Source: Thermomonospora echinospora
GTDB taxonomy: Bacteria; Actinomycetota; Actinomycetes; Streptosporangiales; Streptosporangiaceae
Direction: 5' to 3'
DNA: 64,000 nucleotides
Assembly: GCF_900108175.1 (NCBI RefSeq)
Contig: NZ_FNVO01000008.1
Span: forward strand, 63,127-127,126
In this document: piece by piece, positions 30,213-38,823 of the stretch
Layout of the letters: every line of letters starts with the position of its first letter
Numbering within the stretch: the stretch's first letter is position 1
Notes under the pieces: generated by a model
Seen by the model: the letters and a program-made list of their open reading frames with translations, nothing else
Told to the model about the DNA's origin: nothing
Database searches by the model: none
Made by a program: the position numbers and the translations under genes

Positions 30213-30240
30213 CGGAACGCTCAGCTTCCTCTCAGGGTCC

Positions 30241-30266
30241 GCGCTCGCCCCCGCGAGGGCGAGCGC
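30241..30266 (-). other. Inverted repeat in the tkt leader
   Basis: GCGCTCGCCC and GGGCGAGCGC pair perfectly around a 6-nt loop, 29 nt upstream of the tkt start. It could be an operator or a leader hairpin. Confidence 0.45.
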
Positions 30267-30647
30267 CTCTTCATACTCTCCGCCGCACGGCCCGGACCGC
30301 TGTCCGGATCAACGCCACCGTTCCGGTCAGCCGAGGGGTCGGCGGTTCGTTCCGGAAGCGCCCTCGCCAGGGCCGGGGCCGCCATCGCGCCTTGTCCAAG
30401 ACCCTATCCAAGAAGCGGTCCCGACCTCCTGAGCGACGAGCGGACCGGCGGCGTGCCGCACCGGCGGCGCGCCGCCGTACGGTCGACCCTTGCCCCAACG
30501 CCCGCGGGGCTAACCACCCCACCGGGGGAACCGGAGGGTGGGCCGGATCTCACCCGTACGGGCCCCCGCCCTCCCGCCCCCCGCGGCCTCGTCCGATGTG
30601 CCCCGGTGCGCGACCCTCGGGGGTGGCGCATTACAGTGATTGCGCGG
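30267..30647. other. Long intergenic stretch between divergent tkt and ctaB
   Basis: The full gap between tkt and ctaB is about 554 bp. This part is GC-rich and shows no conserved reading frame, RNA motif or clear operator that I can support. Short open frames here have poor third-position bias. A TATGAA hexamer on the minus strand near 30276-30281 could be a tkt -10, but no -35 supports it. Confidence 0.5.
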
Positions 30648-30770
30648 TTGACGAGAGTGGCCGCGGCATTATTCACAAGCTTCACAAGCCGAGGTGCGGC
30701 CCACTCGCGGGGGCACCGCCGGGGGTCGGGGTACCCCCGGGCTACGTACATGGACATGGACCAGTTGTGA
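30648..30770 (+). promoter_or_regulatory. ctaB promoter region with direct repeats and a mini-ORF
   Basis: TTGACG at 30648-30653 is a good -35, and TATTCA follows at a 16-bp spacing. Two copies of TTCACAAG lie at 30672-30679 and 30681-30688, close to the presumed transcript start, an AT-rich operator-like pair. A CCGGGGGT hairpin follows (30719-30726 with 30733-30740). A six-codon frame MDMDQL (ATG 30750) ends in a TGA that overlaps the ctaB GTG, which suggests translational coupling. Only the sequence elements are seen; their function is inferred. Confidence 0.5.
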
Positions 30771-31744
30771 CGGTGCTCATTAACAAGCCCGGGACCGAGG
30801 TTGCCGGAGCGCTCCCGGCCGTTCCGGCCGACGTCGTACCGCCGGCCGTGGCCCGCCGGCCGCTCGGCGCGCTGGTGGGCGCCTACGTGGCGCTGACCAA
30901 GCCGCGCGTCATCGAGCTGCTGCTGATCACGACTCTGCCGGTGATGTTCCTGGCCGCGGGCGGGCTGCCGCCGCTGGGCACGGCGCTGGCGACCCTGGCC
31001 TTCGGCACGATGTCGGCGGGGGCGGCCAACGCCATCAACTGCTTCATCGACCGTGACATCGACGCCAAGATGCGCCGTACCCGCCGCCGCCCGCTGGCGC
31101 GCGCGCAGGTGACCCCGGCCGAGGCGCTGACCTTCGGGATCGTGCTGGCGGCCGGGTCCACGGCGGGTTTCGCGCTCACGGTGAACTGGCTGGCCGCCGC
31201 GCTGTCGGCCGCCGCCATCGGCTACTACGTCTTCGTGTACTCGCTGCTGCTCAAGCGGCGCACCTCCCAGAACGTCGTGTGGGGCGGCATCGCCGGGTGC
31301 ATGCCCGTCCTCATCGGCTGGGCGGCCCTCACCGGCGGGCTGGCCTGGACCCCGTTCGTGCTGTTCATGGTGGTGTTCCTGTGGACGCCGCCGCACACCT
31401 GGACGTTGGCGATGCGCTACCGCGAGGACTACGCGGTCGCCGGGGTGCCGATGCTGCCCGTCGTGGCCACCGAGCGGCGGGTGGTCGCCGAGAGCCTGGC
31501 CTACACCTGGGCGACCGTGCTGTGCTCGCTGCTGCTGTGGCCGGTCGCCGGGATGAGCGTGGTGTACGGGGCGGTCGCGGTGGTGCTTGGCGCCGCGCTG
31601 CTGGCCGAGGGGCACCGGCTGCTGCGCTCGGTGCGGGCCGGGATCGTCGGCGTGAAGCTGCGGCCGATGCGCTTCTTCCACCTGTCCAACGTCTACCTGG
31701 CGCTGCTGTTCACGGCCGTCGCGCTCGACCCGCTGCTGAGCTGA
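30767..31744 (+). CDS. ctaB: Heme O synthase (protoheme IX farnesyltransferase)
   Basis: CtaB/CyoE adds a farnesyl group to heme b to make heme o, the precursor of heme a for aa3 oxidase. The 325-residue membrane protein has the prenyltransferase motif [20 protein letters not shown] (Asp-rich, about residues 90-109), the second motif YREDY, and about eight to nine spans. The GTG at 30767 overlaps the stop of a six-codon frame; a second GTG at 30773 is possible. No good ribosome site is visible, in line with coupling. ctaA lies 1.3 kb downstream on the same strand. Confidence 0.95.
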   Translation: MTVLINKPGTEVAGALPAVPADVVPPAVARRPLGALVGAYVALTKPRVIELLLITTLPVMFLAAGGLPPLGTALATLAFGTMSAGAANAINCFIDRDIDAKMRRTRRRPLARAQVTPAEALTFGIVLAAGSTAGFALTVNWLAAALSAAAIGYYVFVYSLLLKRRTSQNVVWGGIAGCMPVLIGWAALTGGLAWTPFVLFMVVFLWTPPHTWTLAMRYREDYAVAGVPMLPVVATERRVVAESLAYTWATVLCSLLLWPVAGMSVVYGAVAVVLGAALLAEGHRLLRSVRAGIVGVKLRPMRFFHLSNVYLALLFTAVALDPLLS

Positions 31745-31813
31745 CCGGCCGCCGGGGGCGCGGCGCCCGCGCGGGTTCCCGCCGCGGGGCGAGGTGTCGA
31801 TTACGCTCCCCTC

Positions 31814-33007
31814 ATGGTGCGCATGGATCCCCAGGCCGTGCTGGAAGGCCGCGTCCCCGGGCGGCCGCCCGTCGGGCTCATCCTCGGGCTGATCGTCTCG
31901 ACGCTGTGCGCGCTGGTCGTGCTCGGCGCGCTGGCGTGGTTCGGCGGGGCGGGGTTCGTGGCCGCGCTGCTGCTGGCCGTCCTGCCGATCCCGCCGCTGA
32001 TCGCGCTGGTGCTCGCGCTGGACCGGCTGGAGCCCGAGCCGCCGCGGACGGTGGCCCTGGCGTTCATGTGGGGCGCCGGGGTGGCGGTGCTGGGGGCGCT
32101 GGTCCTCAACACCGCCGGGATGATCTACGTCACCGTGCCGATCTTCGGGGAGACCGAGGGCCACTTCGTCAGCGCCACGGTGGGCGCCCCGCTGGTCGAA
32201 GAGACCCTCAAGGGGGCGGTGCTGTTCGGCCTGCTGTGGTTCCGCCGCAACGAGATCGACGGCTTCGCCGACGGTCTCATCTACGCGGCCATGGTCGGCC
32301 TCGGCTTCGCGATGATGGAGAACATCACCTACTACATGCGGGCGCTGGAGGAGGGCGGCACCGGCCAGCTCACCGCCGTGTTCGTGCTGCGCGGGGTGAT
32401 CGCGCCGCTGAGCCACCCGCTGTTCACCTCGATGCTGGGGCTGGGCGTGGCCTGGTCGGCCACCCACCGCCGCGGCCGGGTCGTCGCGCCGGTGCTGGGC
32501 CTGCTGGCGGCGATGGTGCTGCACGGGCTGTGGAACGGCTCGGCCGCCCTCGGCGCCGCCGGGCTGGTCGTGGTGTACGGGCTGGACTTCTGCCTGCTGC
32601 TGGTGCTCATCGTCATCGTCCTGCTGGAGCGGCGCGGCATCGTCCAGCGGATCGAGCGCTACCTGCCGATGTACGAGGGCACCGGCCTGGTGACTCCGCA
32701 GGACGTGCGGATGCTCGGGCGGCTGTCGAGCCGGCGGGCCGCCCGCCGGTGGGCCCGGGCGACCGGCGGGCCGATGGCGGCGCGGGCCATGAGCGACTAC
32801 CAGCTGGCCGCCACCGAGCTGGCGCTGTTGCACAAGCGGGCCGAGCGGGGCGTGGCCGACCCCGCCTGGCTCGCCCAGCGGCGGGACGCGCTGCTGGGCC
32901 TGATGGCGGTCGCCCGCCAGGCGTTCCTGTGGGCCCCGCAGCACGGCGTCACCGGCCCGCCCTGGGCGCCCGGCGGCCCCTCCGGACCCCCGCCCGTCGT
33001 GGGGTGA
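31814..33007 (+). CDS. PrsW-family intramembrane metalloprotease
   Basis: The 397-residue membrane protein carries the PrsW motifs: EETLK (Glu129, Glu130, Lys133), FAMMENITYY (Glu169, Asn170) and the histidines in PLSHPLFTS and HGLWN. PrsW in Bacillus cuts an anti-sigma factor; the substrate here is unknown. About eight spans occupy residues 20-275; a cytoplasmic tail of about 120 residues, ending in a Pro/Gly-rich stretch, follows. TACGCT at 31802-31807 stands 6 nt before the ATG, so the message is probably leaderless, which supports this start. It lies between ctaB and ctaA, but nothing ties it to heme a synthesis. Confidence 0.87.
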   Translation: MVRMDPQAVLEGRVPGRPPVGLILGLIVSTLCALVVLGALAWFGGAGFVAALLLAVLPIPPLIALVLALDRLEPEPPRTVALAFMWGAGVAVLGALVLNTAGMIYVTVPIFGETEGHFVSATVGAPLVEETLKGAVLFGLLWFRRNEIDGFADGLIYAAMVGLGFAMMENITYYMRALEEGGTGQLTAVFVLRGVIAPLSHPLFTSMLGLGVAWSATHRRGRVVAPVLGLLAAMVLHGLWNGSAALGAAGLVVVYGLDFCLLLVLIVIVLLERRGIVQRIERYLPMYEGTGLVTPQDVRMLGRLSSRRAARRWARATGGPMAARAMSDYQLAATELALLHKRAERGVADPAWLAQRRDALLGLMAVARQAFLWAPQHGVTGPPWAPGGPSGPPPVVG

Positions 33008-33061
33008 CCCCGACGGGGGGTGTGGGCGGGACCTCGCCCGGGCGGCCATACGATGAGTTCC

Positions 33062-34048
33062 GTGGCTGAGCGTTCCGAGAACCCCCTGGCCAGAGTCCGC
33101 GACGCGGTCTGGCGGCCGACCCCCGCCTCGCTGCGGCTGCTGGCGCTGCTGTCGGTCGTCGTCAACGCCGGGATCATCGTCACCGGCGGCGCGGTGCGGC
33201 TCACCAAGTCTGGCCTGGGCTGCTCGACCTGGCCCAAGTGCACCCCGGACAGCATGATCCCGACCTCCTCGCCGGACCACTCGCCGATGCATATGGCCAT
33301 CGAGTTCGGCAACCGCACGCTGACCTTCCTGGTGCTGGCGGCGGGGATCGCGGTCCTCGTGGCGGCGCTGCGGTCGGTGCCCCGGCGGCGCGACCTGGTG
33401 CGGCTGGCCGCCGTCCAGCCGTTCGGCGTGCTGGCCCAGGCCGCCTGGGGCGGCCTGACGGTGCTCACCGACCTGCACCCGGCGGTGGTGGCCGGCCACT
33501 TCATGCTCTCGCCCCTCCTGCTCATCGCCTGCGTGGCGCTCTACGTCCGCGCGGGGGAGGGGGACGGGCCCGCCCGCCCGCTGGTGAGCGAGCGGCTCCG
33601 CGCGCTCTCGCTGGCCCTGGCGGGCGTGACCGCGCTGCTCATGGTGGCGGGCACCGTGGTCACCGGCACCGGCCCGCACGGCGGGGACGACAGGTCCAAG
33701 CGCTTCGGCTTCGAGATCGAGCAGGTCACCCGCGTTCACAGCGCCCTGGCCTGGATCACCGTGGCGCTCACCGTGGCGCTGCTGATCGGGCTGTGGCGCA
33801 GCGGCGCCCCGCACTCGGTGCGGCGCCCGGTGCTGGTGCTGCTGGCGGTGGAGCTGGCCCAGGGGGTGATCGGCTACGTCCAGTACTTCCTGGGCGTCCC
33901 GGAGCTTCTGGTGGCCCTGCACATGCTGGGCTCGGCGCTGCTGTGGATCGCGGTCCTGCGGGTCGTCCTGGCCACCCGCGACCGGGGCCCGCTGCCTGCC
34001 GCCGAGCCCGTCCCAGCCCCGGCCAGGCCCGCCCCGCAGCCCGCCTGA
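33062..34048 (+). CDS. ctaA: Heme A synthase
   Basis: CtaA/COX15 oxidises the C8 methyl group of heme o to make heme a. The 328-residue protein has eight likely spans, the paired cysteines in GLGCSTWPKC, and the heme-ligand histidines in HMAIEFGNR, VVAGHFMLS, RVHSALAW and ALHMLGS. TACGAT at 33049-33054 lies 7 nt before GTG 33062, so a leaderless transcript starting there is likely; an ATG at 33053 would fall inside that -10 element and is less likely. The stop codon is part of a hairpin shared with convergent polX. Confidence 0.93.
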   Translation: MAERSENPLARVRDAVWRPTPASLRLLALLSVVVNAGIIVTGGAVRLTKSGLGCSTWPKCTPDSMIPTSSPDHSPMHMAIEFGNRTLTFLVLAAGIAVLVAALRSVPRRRDLVRLAAVQPFGVLAQAAWGGLTVLTDLHPAVVAGHFMLSPLLLIACVALYVRAGEGDGPARPLVSERLRALSLALAGVTALLMVAGTVVTGTGPHGGDDRSKRFGFEIEQVTRVHSALAWITVALTVALLIGLWRSGAPHSVRRPVLVLLAVELAQGVIGYVQYFLGVPELLVALHMLGSALLWIAVLRVVLATRDRGPLPAAEPVPAPARPAPQPA

Positions 34049-34059
34049 CCGTCAGGCGG
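34041..34059. terminator. Shared hairpin carrying both stop codons of ctaA and polX
   Basis: CCGCCTGA (34041-34048) and TCAGGCGG (34052-34059) form a perfect 8-bp stem with a CCG loop. The left arm ends with the ctaA TGA and the right arm starts with the complement of the polX TGA; the genes are 3 bp apart. It is the only terminator-like element available to either. Confidence 0.65.
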
Positions 34060-35782
34060 CGGACGCCTTGCGGGCCAGGAAGCCGCGCAGCCGGTCCAGG
34101 GGCCAGGTGTTGATCACATCGTCCGGGGTGAGCCAGCCCCGCTGGGCGGTGCCGACGCCGTAACGCACATTGCGGAAGTGGCCGGGGGAGTGGGCGTCGG
34201 AGTCGACGGCGAACTTCACACCGAACCGCAGCGCCCGGCGGATCAGGTCGGCCGGCAGGTCGAGGCGTTCGGGGAAGCAGTCCACCTCCAGGGCGGTGCC
34301 GGTGTGCGCGCAGGCCCGGAACACCTCGTCCCAGTCGGCCTGCACCGGCGCCCGCCGGCCCAGGCGGCGGGCCGTGGGATGGCCGATGACGTGGACGTGC
34401 GGGTTCTCGCACACGCGGACGAGCCGCCTGGTCGTCTCCTCGGCGGTCTGGGTGAAGTGCGTGTGGATGGAGGCCACGCACACGTCGAGACCGGCCAGGA
34501 AGCCGGCGTCCCAGTCCACGCCGCCGTCGGGATCGATGTTGAGCTCGGCGCCGTGCAGCAGCGTCATGCCGGGATAGCGGCGCTGCAGGGCGCCGACCGC
34601 CGCCCGCTGCGCCAGCATCTTCTCGTCGGTCATCCGCTGCATGTAGAGGTTCGGCGCGTGGTCGGTGATCGCGTAGTACTCCAGGCCACGGGCCGCCGCG
34701 GCGGCCACCATGTCTTCCAGGGATGCCGTGCCGTCGGTGAGATCGGTGTGCGAGTGCAGGTCCCCTCGCAGGTCGTCCTCGGTCACCAGGCGCGGCAGGG
34801 CGCCGTCGAGGGCGGCCTGGATCTCGCCGGTGTCCTCGCGCAGCGTCGGCGGGATCCACGGCAGCCCCAGGCGCCGGTAGACCTCCTCCTCGGTGGCCGA
34901 GACGATCAGCTCCCCGGACGCGGCGTCGAACAGGCCGTACTCCGACAGCTTCAGGCCCGCGTGCACCGCCATCTCCCGGATGCGCACGTTGTGCTGTTTG
35001 CTGCCGGTGAAGTACTGCAGCGCGGCGCCCCAGGACTCCGGTGGCACCACCCGCAGGTCGACCTGTACGCCTCTGGTGGTGCGGACCGAGGTCTTCTTGT
35101 CGCCCTGCGCGATCACGTCGGCGACCAGGGGGAGAGCGGTCAGCTCGGCCATGAGCGGGCCGGGGTCGTCGGCGGCGGCCAAGACGTCGACGTCGCCGAT
35201 GGTCTCCCGCATTCGGCGCAGCGATCCGGCGTACACACAGCGCAGGCAGCCGGGGACCTGCGACAGCGCGGCCACGACGTCCTCGGCCAGCTCCATCGCC
35301 GCGTCGATCAGCACCCGGTCGCCGGCGCGCTGCATCAGCCGGATGCCGTGCAGGATGTTCTCCTCGGTCCGGGCGCCGAAGCCGGGCAGCTCCCGCAGCC
35401 GGCCCTCCTCGATGGCCTCGGTCAGCTCCGGCACCGAGGAGACCCCCAGCTCCCGGTACACCGCCAGCGCCTTCCTGGGGCCCAGGGTGGGGATGGCCGT
35501 CAGTGCCCGCACCCCGCCGGGGATCTGCGCGCGCAGCTCCAGCACCTGGCGGATGGTGCCGCTGGCGTTGAAGTCGGCGAGCTTGCGGGCGATCGACTCC
35601 CCGACGTTGGGGATCTTTTTCAGCCCGGCCACGTCGAGCCCGGAGATGTCCTCCGGATAGCCGACGATGGCCCGGGCGGCCTTCTCGTAGGCCCGTATCC
35701 GGTAGGCGTCGCCGCCGGTGATCGACAGCAGGTCGGCCAGCTCCTGGACCAGCTCGGCGGCTTCCTCGTTCGTCCTGGCCAT
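34052..35782 (-). CDS. polX: Family X DNA polymerase/3'-5' exonuclease PolX
   Basis: Bacterial PolX fills short gaps in DNA repair and carries a PHP exonuclease. The 576-residue protein begins with the 8-kDa-like domain and helix-hairpin-helix motifs (IPNVGESIA, IPTLGPRKA, LPGFGARTE). The nucleotidyltransferase core has GSLRRMRETIGDVDVL with the paired aspartates and VQVDLRVV with the third. The PHP domain has DLHSHTDLTDG, ITDHAPN, HGAELNI, SIHTHF and DSDAHSPGH. All metal-ligand motifs seem intact. It is the last gene of a minus-strand run that begins with the ABC exporter, although 93 bp separate it from the EamA gene. Confidence 0.95.
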   Translation of the reverse strand: MARTNEEAAELVQELADLLSITGGDAYRIRAYEKAARAIVGYPEDISGLDVAGLKKIPNVGESIARKLADFNASGTIRQVLELRAQIPGGVRALTAIPTLGPRKALAVYRELGVSSVPELTEAIEEGRLRELPGFGARTEENILHGIRLMQRAGDRVLIDAAMELAEDVVAALSQVPGCLRCVYAGSLRRMRETIGDVDVLAAADDPGPLMAELTALPLVADVIAQGDKKTSVRTTRGVQVDLRVVPPESWGAALQYFTGSKQHNVRIREMAVHAGLKLSEYGLFDAASGELIVSATEEEVYRRLGLPWIPPTLREDTGEIQAALDGALPRLVTEDDLRGDLHSHTDLTDGTASLEDMVAAAAARGLEYYAITDHAPNLYMQRMTDEKMLAQRAAVGALQRRYPGMTLLHGAELNIDPDGGVDWDAGFLAGLDVCVASIHTHFTQTAEETTRRLVRVCENPHVHVIGHPTARRLGRRAPVQADWDEVFRACAHTGTALEVDCFPERLDLPADLIRRALRFGVKFAVDSDAHSPGHFRNVRYGVGTAQRGWLTPDDVINTWPLDRLRGFLARKASAA

Positions 35783-35875
35783 GTCCGGGCCATACCCGGG
35801 GCGAGCGGAGGGGCACCCGCGGGCCGGGGAGGCCGCTCGGGGCGGCCGCGGATCGGCGGGATGCTCCTATGGATG

Positions 35876-36811
35876 TCAGGGCTGGACGGCCTCGGGGGGC
35901 TCCGGCCGCCCGCGGGTCGCGCCGACGCAGGCGATCATGACGCAGCCGATGGCGGCCCACTCCTGGGCCGCCAGGATCTCGCCCAGGACGACCAGGCCGA
36001 CCAGCGCCGCCACCGCGGGCTCCAGGCTCATCAGGATCCCGAAGACCCGGGCAGGCATCCGGCGCAGCGCCTCCAGTTCCAGCGTGTAGGGGATCACCGA
36101 CGACATCAGGCCGACCCCGAGCCCCAGCAGCAGCAACCACGGGTCGAGCAGCGCCGTCCCGCCCGAGGCGGTGCCCAGCGGCAGCATCACCACGGCCGCC
36201 AGCACACTGGCCACCGCCAGCCCGCTGGAGCCGGCGAAGCGCCGCCCGGTGGCCGCGCTGAGCAGGATGTAGCCCGCCCAGGCGGCACCCGCCAGGAGGG
36301 CGAAGGCCACACCCACCAAGTCCACGTTGCCGTCGCCGCGGGCCAGCAGCAGCACGCCGGCGAACGCCAGCGCCGCCCATACCAGGTCGAGCAGGCGCCG
36401 GGAGGCGGCGATGGCGACCACCAGCGGGCCGAGGAACTCGATGGTCACCGCCACGCCCAGCGGGATCCGGGCGAAGGACTGGTAGATCGCGGTGTTCATC
36501 ACCGCCAGCGTCAGCCCGAAGGCGGCGGCGACGGCCAGGTCGCCCCAGGTGTGGTCGCGAGCGAGGGTACGCAGCGCCCGCCGGCTCAGGAACCCCAGTA
36601 CCAGCGCCGAGGTCGCCAGTCGCAGCAGCACCACTGCCGTGGGCGGCAGCACCACGAACAACTGCTTGGCCAGGCCCGCGCCGACCTGCACCGACACCAC
36701 GCCCAGCAGCACCAGCGCGGGCGGCGGTATCGCCGCCGGAGACAGCAGCCGCGCACCACGGACGAACCATCCCCGGGGCTCGAATGAACCCGGGACCTCA
36801 GCCAGCGCCAT
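35876..36811 (-). CDS. EamA-family (RhtA-like) transporter
   Basis: The protein of 311 residues has ten hydrophobic spans arranged as two EamA repeats, with VTIEFLGPLVVAI in the first and PYTLELEALRRMPARVFGIL and SLEPAVAALVGLVVLGE in the second. This resembles RhtA, a threonine/homoserine exporter, but substrates of the family vary widely. The ATG at 36811 lies 6 nt after the ABC permease stop, so it is in the same operon. An N-terminal hydrophilic stretch of about 25 residues precedes the first span. Confidence 0.85.
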   Translation of the reverse strand: MALAEVPGSFEPRGWFVRGARLLSPAAIPPPALVLLGVVSVQVGAGLAKQLFVVLPPTAVVLLRLATSALVLGFLSRRALRTLARDHTWGDLAVAAAFGLTLAVMNTAIYQSFARIPLGVAVTIEFLGPLVVAIAASRRLLDLVWAALAFAGVLLLARGDGNVDLVGVAFALLAGAAWAGYILLSAATGRRFAGSSGLAVASVLAAVVMLPLGTASGGTALLDPWLLLLGLGVGLMSSVIPYTLELEALRRMPARVFGILMSLEPAVAALVGLVVLGEILAAQEWAAIGCVMIACVGATRGRPEPPEAVQP

Positions 36812-36817
36812 CGACCC

Positions 36818-37612
36818 TCATTCCCACTTGAAGAAGCACGCGGACAAGCCCAGTCCCACCGCCGCCCAGACCAGCAGGACGACCAGGGAGCCGACGGGCA
36901 GGCTCGCCCCGTGCCGGAGAACCTCCCGCAGCCCCTCGGCCAGCGCCGAGATCGGCAGCAGCTCCAGGACCGCCGCCACCGCGCCGGGGAAGCTGCTCAG
37001 CGGGAACACCACACCGCCGAGCGCCAGCAGCAGCAGGTAGACGAGGTTGGCGGCGGCCAGCGTGGCCTCCGCCCGCAGCGTTCCGGCCATCAGCAGCCCG
37101 AAGCCGCTGAAGGCGGCCGTACCGGCCAGCACCAGTAGCACGACGGCCAGGGCGCCGCCGGGCCCGCCGCGGGGCTGCCAGCCGAGCGCCAGGGCGACCG
37201 CGCAGATCAGCACCGTCTGGACCGCCTCGACGGCCAGCACCGCCAGGGTCTTGGCGGCGATCAGCCCGGAGCGCGGCAGCGGCGTGGCGCCCAGCCGCTT
37301 GAGCGCGCCGTAGCGGCGCTCGAAACCGGTGGCGATGGCCTGCCCGGTGAACGCGGTGGACATCACCGCCAGCGCCAGCACGCCCGGGGTCAGGAAGTCC
37401 ACCGGCTCGCCCGGCCCCAGGTCCAGCAGGCGCGTGGTGGAGAACAGCATCAGCAGCAGCACCGGGATGATCATGGTGAGCAGCAGCTGCTCGCCGTTGC
37501 GGAGCATGCCGCGCAGCTCGAAGGCGGCCTGCGCGCGCACCATCCGCGACAGCGGCGCCGCGGCCGGCGCGGGGGTCAGGTCCAGCGGCGCCGGCGCCGG
37601 GGCGGGGCTCAC
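36818..37612 (-). CDS. ABC-2 type transporter permease
   Basis: The 264-residue permease has six spans, typical of DrrB-like ABC-2 exporters. The N-terminal 20 residues are a Pro/Ala-rich cytoplasmic segment (SPAPAPAPLDLTPAPAAAP), followed by VRAQAAFELRGMLRNGEQLL. ABC-2 permeases pair with an ATPase to export drugs, lipids or polysaccharides. The GTG at 37612 overlaps the ATPase stop by 4 nt. The substrate is not evident. Confidence 0.87.
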   Translation of the reverse strand: MSPAPAPAPLDLTPAPAAAPLSRMVRAQAAFELRGMLRNGEQLLLTMIIPVLLLMLFSTTRLLDLGPGEPVDFLTPGVLALAVMSTAFTGQAIATGFERRYGALKRLGATPLPRSGLIAAKTLAVLAVEAVQTVLICAVALALGWQPRGGPGGALAVVLLVLAGTAAFSGFGLLMAGTLRAEATLAAANLVYLLLLALGGVVFPLSSFPGAVAAVLELLPISALAEGLREVLRHGASLPVGSLVVLLVWAAVGLGLSACFFKWE

Positions 37613-38535
37613 GGGCGCAGCTCCCGTCCGGTCAGCTCCAGGAAGACGTCCTCCAGGGTGCGCCGCTCGATCCGCAGGTCCTCGGTCAGCACCCCGTGCG
37701 AGGCGCACCAGGCGGTCACCGTGGCCAGCAGCTCCGGCTGCACGTCGCCCTCGATCAGGTAGTGGCCGGCCGGCGACTCCTTGGCGGCGCTGCCGACCGG
37801 CAGCGCCGCCAGCAGCTCGTCCAGCCCCAGGCCAGGACGGGCGCGGAAGCGCAGCTGCCGCTCGGCCCCGGTCAGCTCGGCGGGGGTGCCGCGGGCGACC
37901 ACCCGCCCCTGGTCCACGATCACCACCTGGTCGGACAGCCGTTCGGCCTCCTCCATGTGGTGGGTGGTGAGGATCACGCCCGCCCCGGCGGCGCGCAGCC
38001 CCGCCACCAGCTCCCAGGTGGCGTGGCGGGCCTGCGGGTCCAGCCCGGCGGTCGGCTCGTCCAGGAACACCAGCTCGGGCCGGCCGACCACGGCGGCGGC
38101 CAGCGACAGCCGCTGCTGCTGCCCGCCCGACAGCCTGCGGTACGGGGTGCGCGCGTGCGCGGTCAGGCCGAGCCGCTCCAGCAGCGCGGCCGGGTCCAGC
38201 GGGTGGGCGTAGAACGCGGCGACCAGGCGCAGGAACTCCCCGGCGCGGGCGGTGCCCGGCACGCCGCCCGACTGCGGCATCACCCCGACCCGCGGGCGCA
38301 GCTCCCGGGCGTCCCGGACGGGGTCCAGCCCGAGCACCCGCACGGTGCCGGAGTCGGGCCGCCGGTAGCCCTCGCAGATCTCGACCGTGGTGGTCTTGCC
38401 CGCGCCGTTGGGGCCGAGCAGCGCGGTGACCGCGCCGCGCTCGGCGCGCAGCGAGATGCCGTCCACCGCGGCCCTCGGGCCGTAGCGCTTCACCAGCGCG
38501 TCCAGCTCGACCGCGGCGTGGCGGGGGGGTGTCAT
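37609..38535 (-). CDS. ABC transporter ATP-binding protein (DrrA-like)
   Basis: The ATPase of 308 residues has Walker A GPNGAGKTT (about residues 40-48), the Q loop GVMPQSGGVPG, signature LSGGQQQRLS, Walker B LVFLDEPTAGLD and the switch histidine in TTHHMEEAE. A C-terminal domain of about 90 residues, ending RRTLEDVFLELTGREL, is usual for DrrA-type exporters. The ATG at 38535 is the first gene of the ABC-permease-EamA unit. Confidence 0.92.
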   Translation of the reverse strand: MTPPRHAAVELDALVKRYGPRAAVDGISLRAERGAVTALLGPNGAGKTTTVEICEGYRRPDSGTVRVLGLDPVRDARELRPRVGVMPQSGGVPGTARAGEFLRLVAAFYAHPLDPAALLERLGLTAHARTPYRRLSGGQQQRLSLAAAVVGRPELVFLDEPTAGLDPQARHATWELVAGLRAAGAGVILTTHHMEEAERLSDQVVIVDQGRVVARGTPAELTGAERQLRFRARPGLGLDELLAALPVGSAAKESPAGHYLIEGDVQPELLATVTAWCASHGVLTEDLRIERRTLEDVFLELTGRELRP

Positions 38536-38685
38536 GCTCCCGAGTTTAGGTCGGCCGGGCAAAGGCCGCGGTCCTGCCCCCCGCCGGTACGCCGAGCCCC
38601 GGTCATGGGCGGGGCGCGGGCGGGCAATGCACGGCCGGGCCCGCCGGCGGCCGGGTGATGATTGCCGGGAACGCCCGCACGGTCC

Positions 38686-38739
38686 GGTAAACGGTCGCCC
38701 AAAATCCCTCCAGAGGGTAAACGGCCGCCCAAAGTCCCT
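38686..38739. repeat. Two 24-bp direct repeats upstream of the carbamate kinase gene
   Basis: Units 38686-38709 and 38716-38739 match at 22 of 24 positions with a 30-bp period. Each starts GGTAAACGG and ends GTCCCT or ATCCCT, with CGCCCAAA inside. They lie in the 288-bp divergent region between the ABC exporter and arcC, about 85-140 bp before the arcC start, and are AT-richer than their surroundings. A regulator binding as a tandem pair on nearly the same DNA face is plausible. I see nothing else in 38536-38823 except the arcC ribosome site. Confidence 0.6.
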
Positions 38740-38823
38740 GCGGATGGGGACGCGGACGGCGCGCCCCCGTCGCGCATCGGGAAGGCCACCGGCACAGGCC
38801 GCGCGACCACTGCGGGGGAGACG

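Noticed and set aside
30267-30647. A structured RNA in the tkt-ctaB gap
   Set aside because: Several GC-rich hairpins can be drawn but none matches a known RNA family, and this composition makes chance hairpins common.
27111-30770. A 1219-codon open frame on the plus strand opposite pgi, tal and tkt
   Set aside because: It mirrors the coding strand of recognised genes; composition is typical of antisense GC-rich shadows.
30404-33922. A 1172-codon open frame on the minus strand across ctaB, prsW and ctaA
   Set aside because: Same antisense effect; the plus-strand genes have clear motifs and starts.
33768-36770. A 1000-codon minus-strand frame across polX and the EamA gene
   Set aside because: It is a frame-shifted reading of real minus-strand genes and has no motifs of its own.
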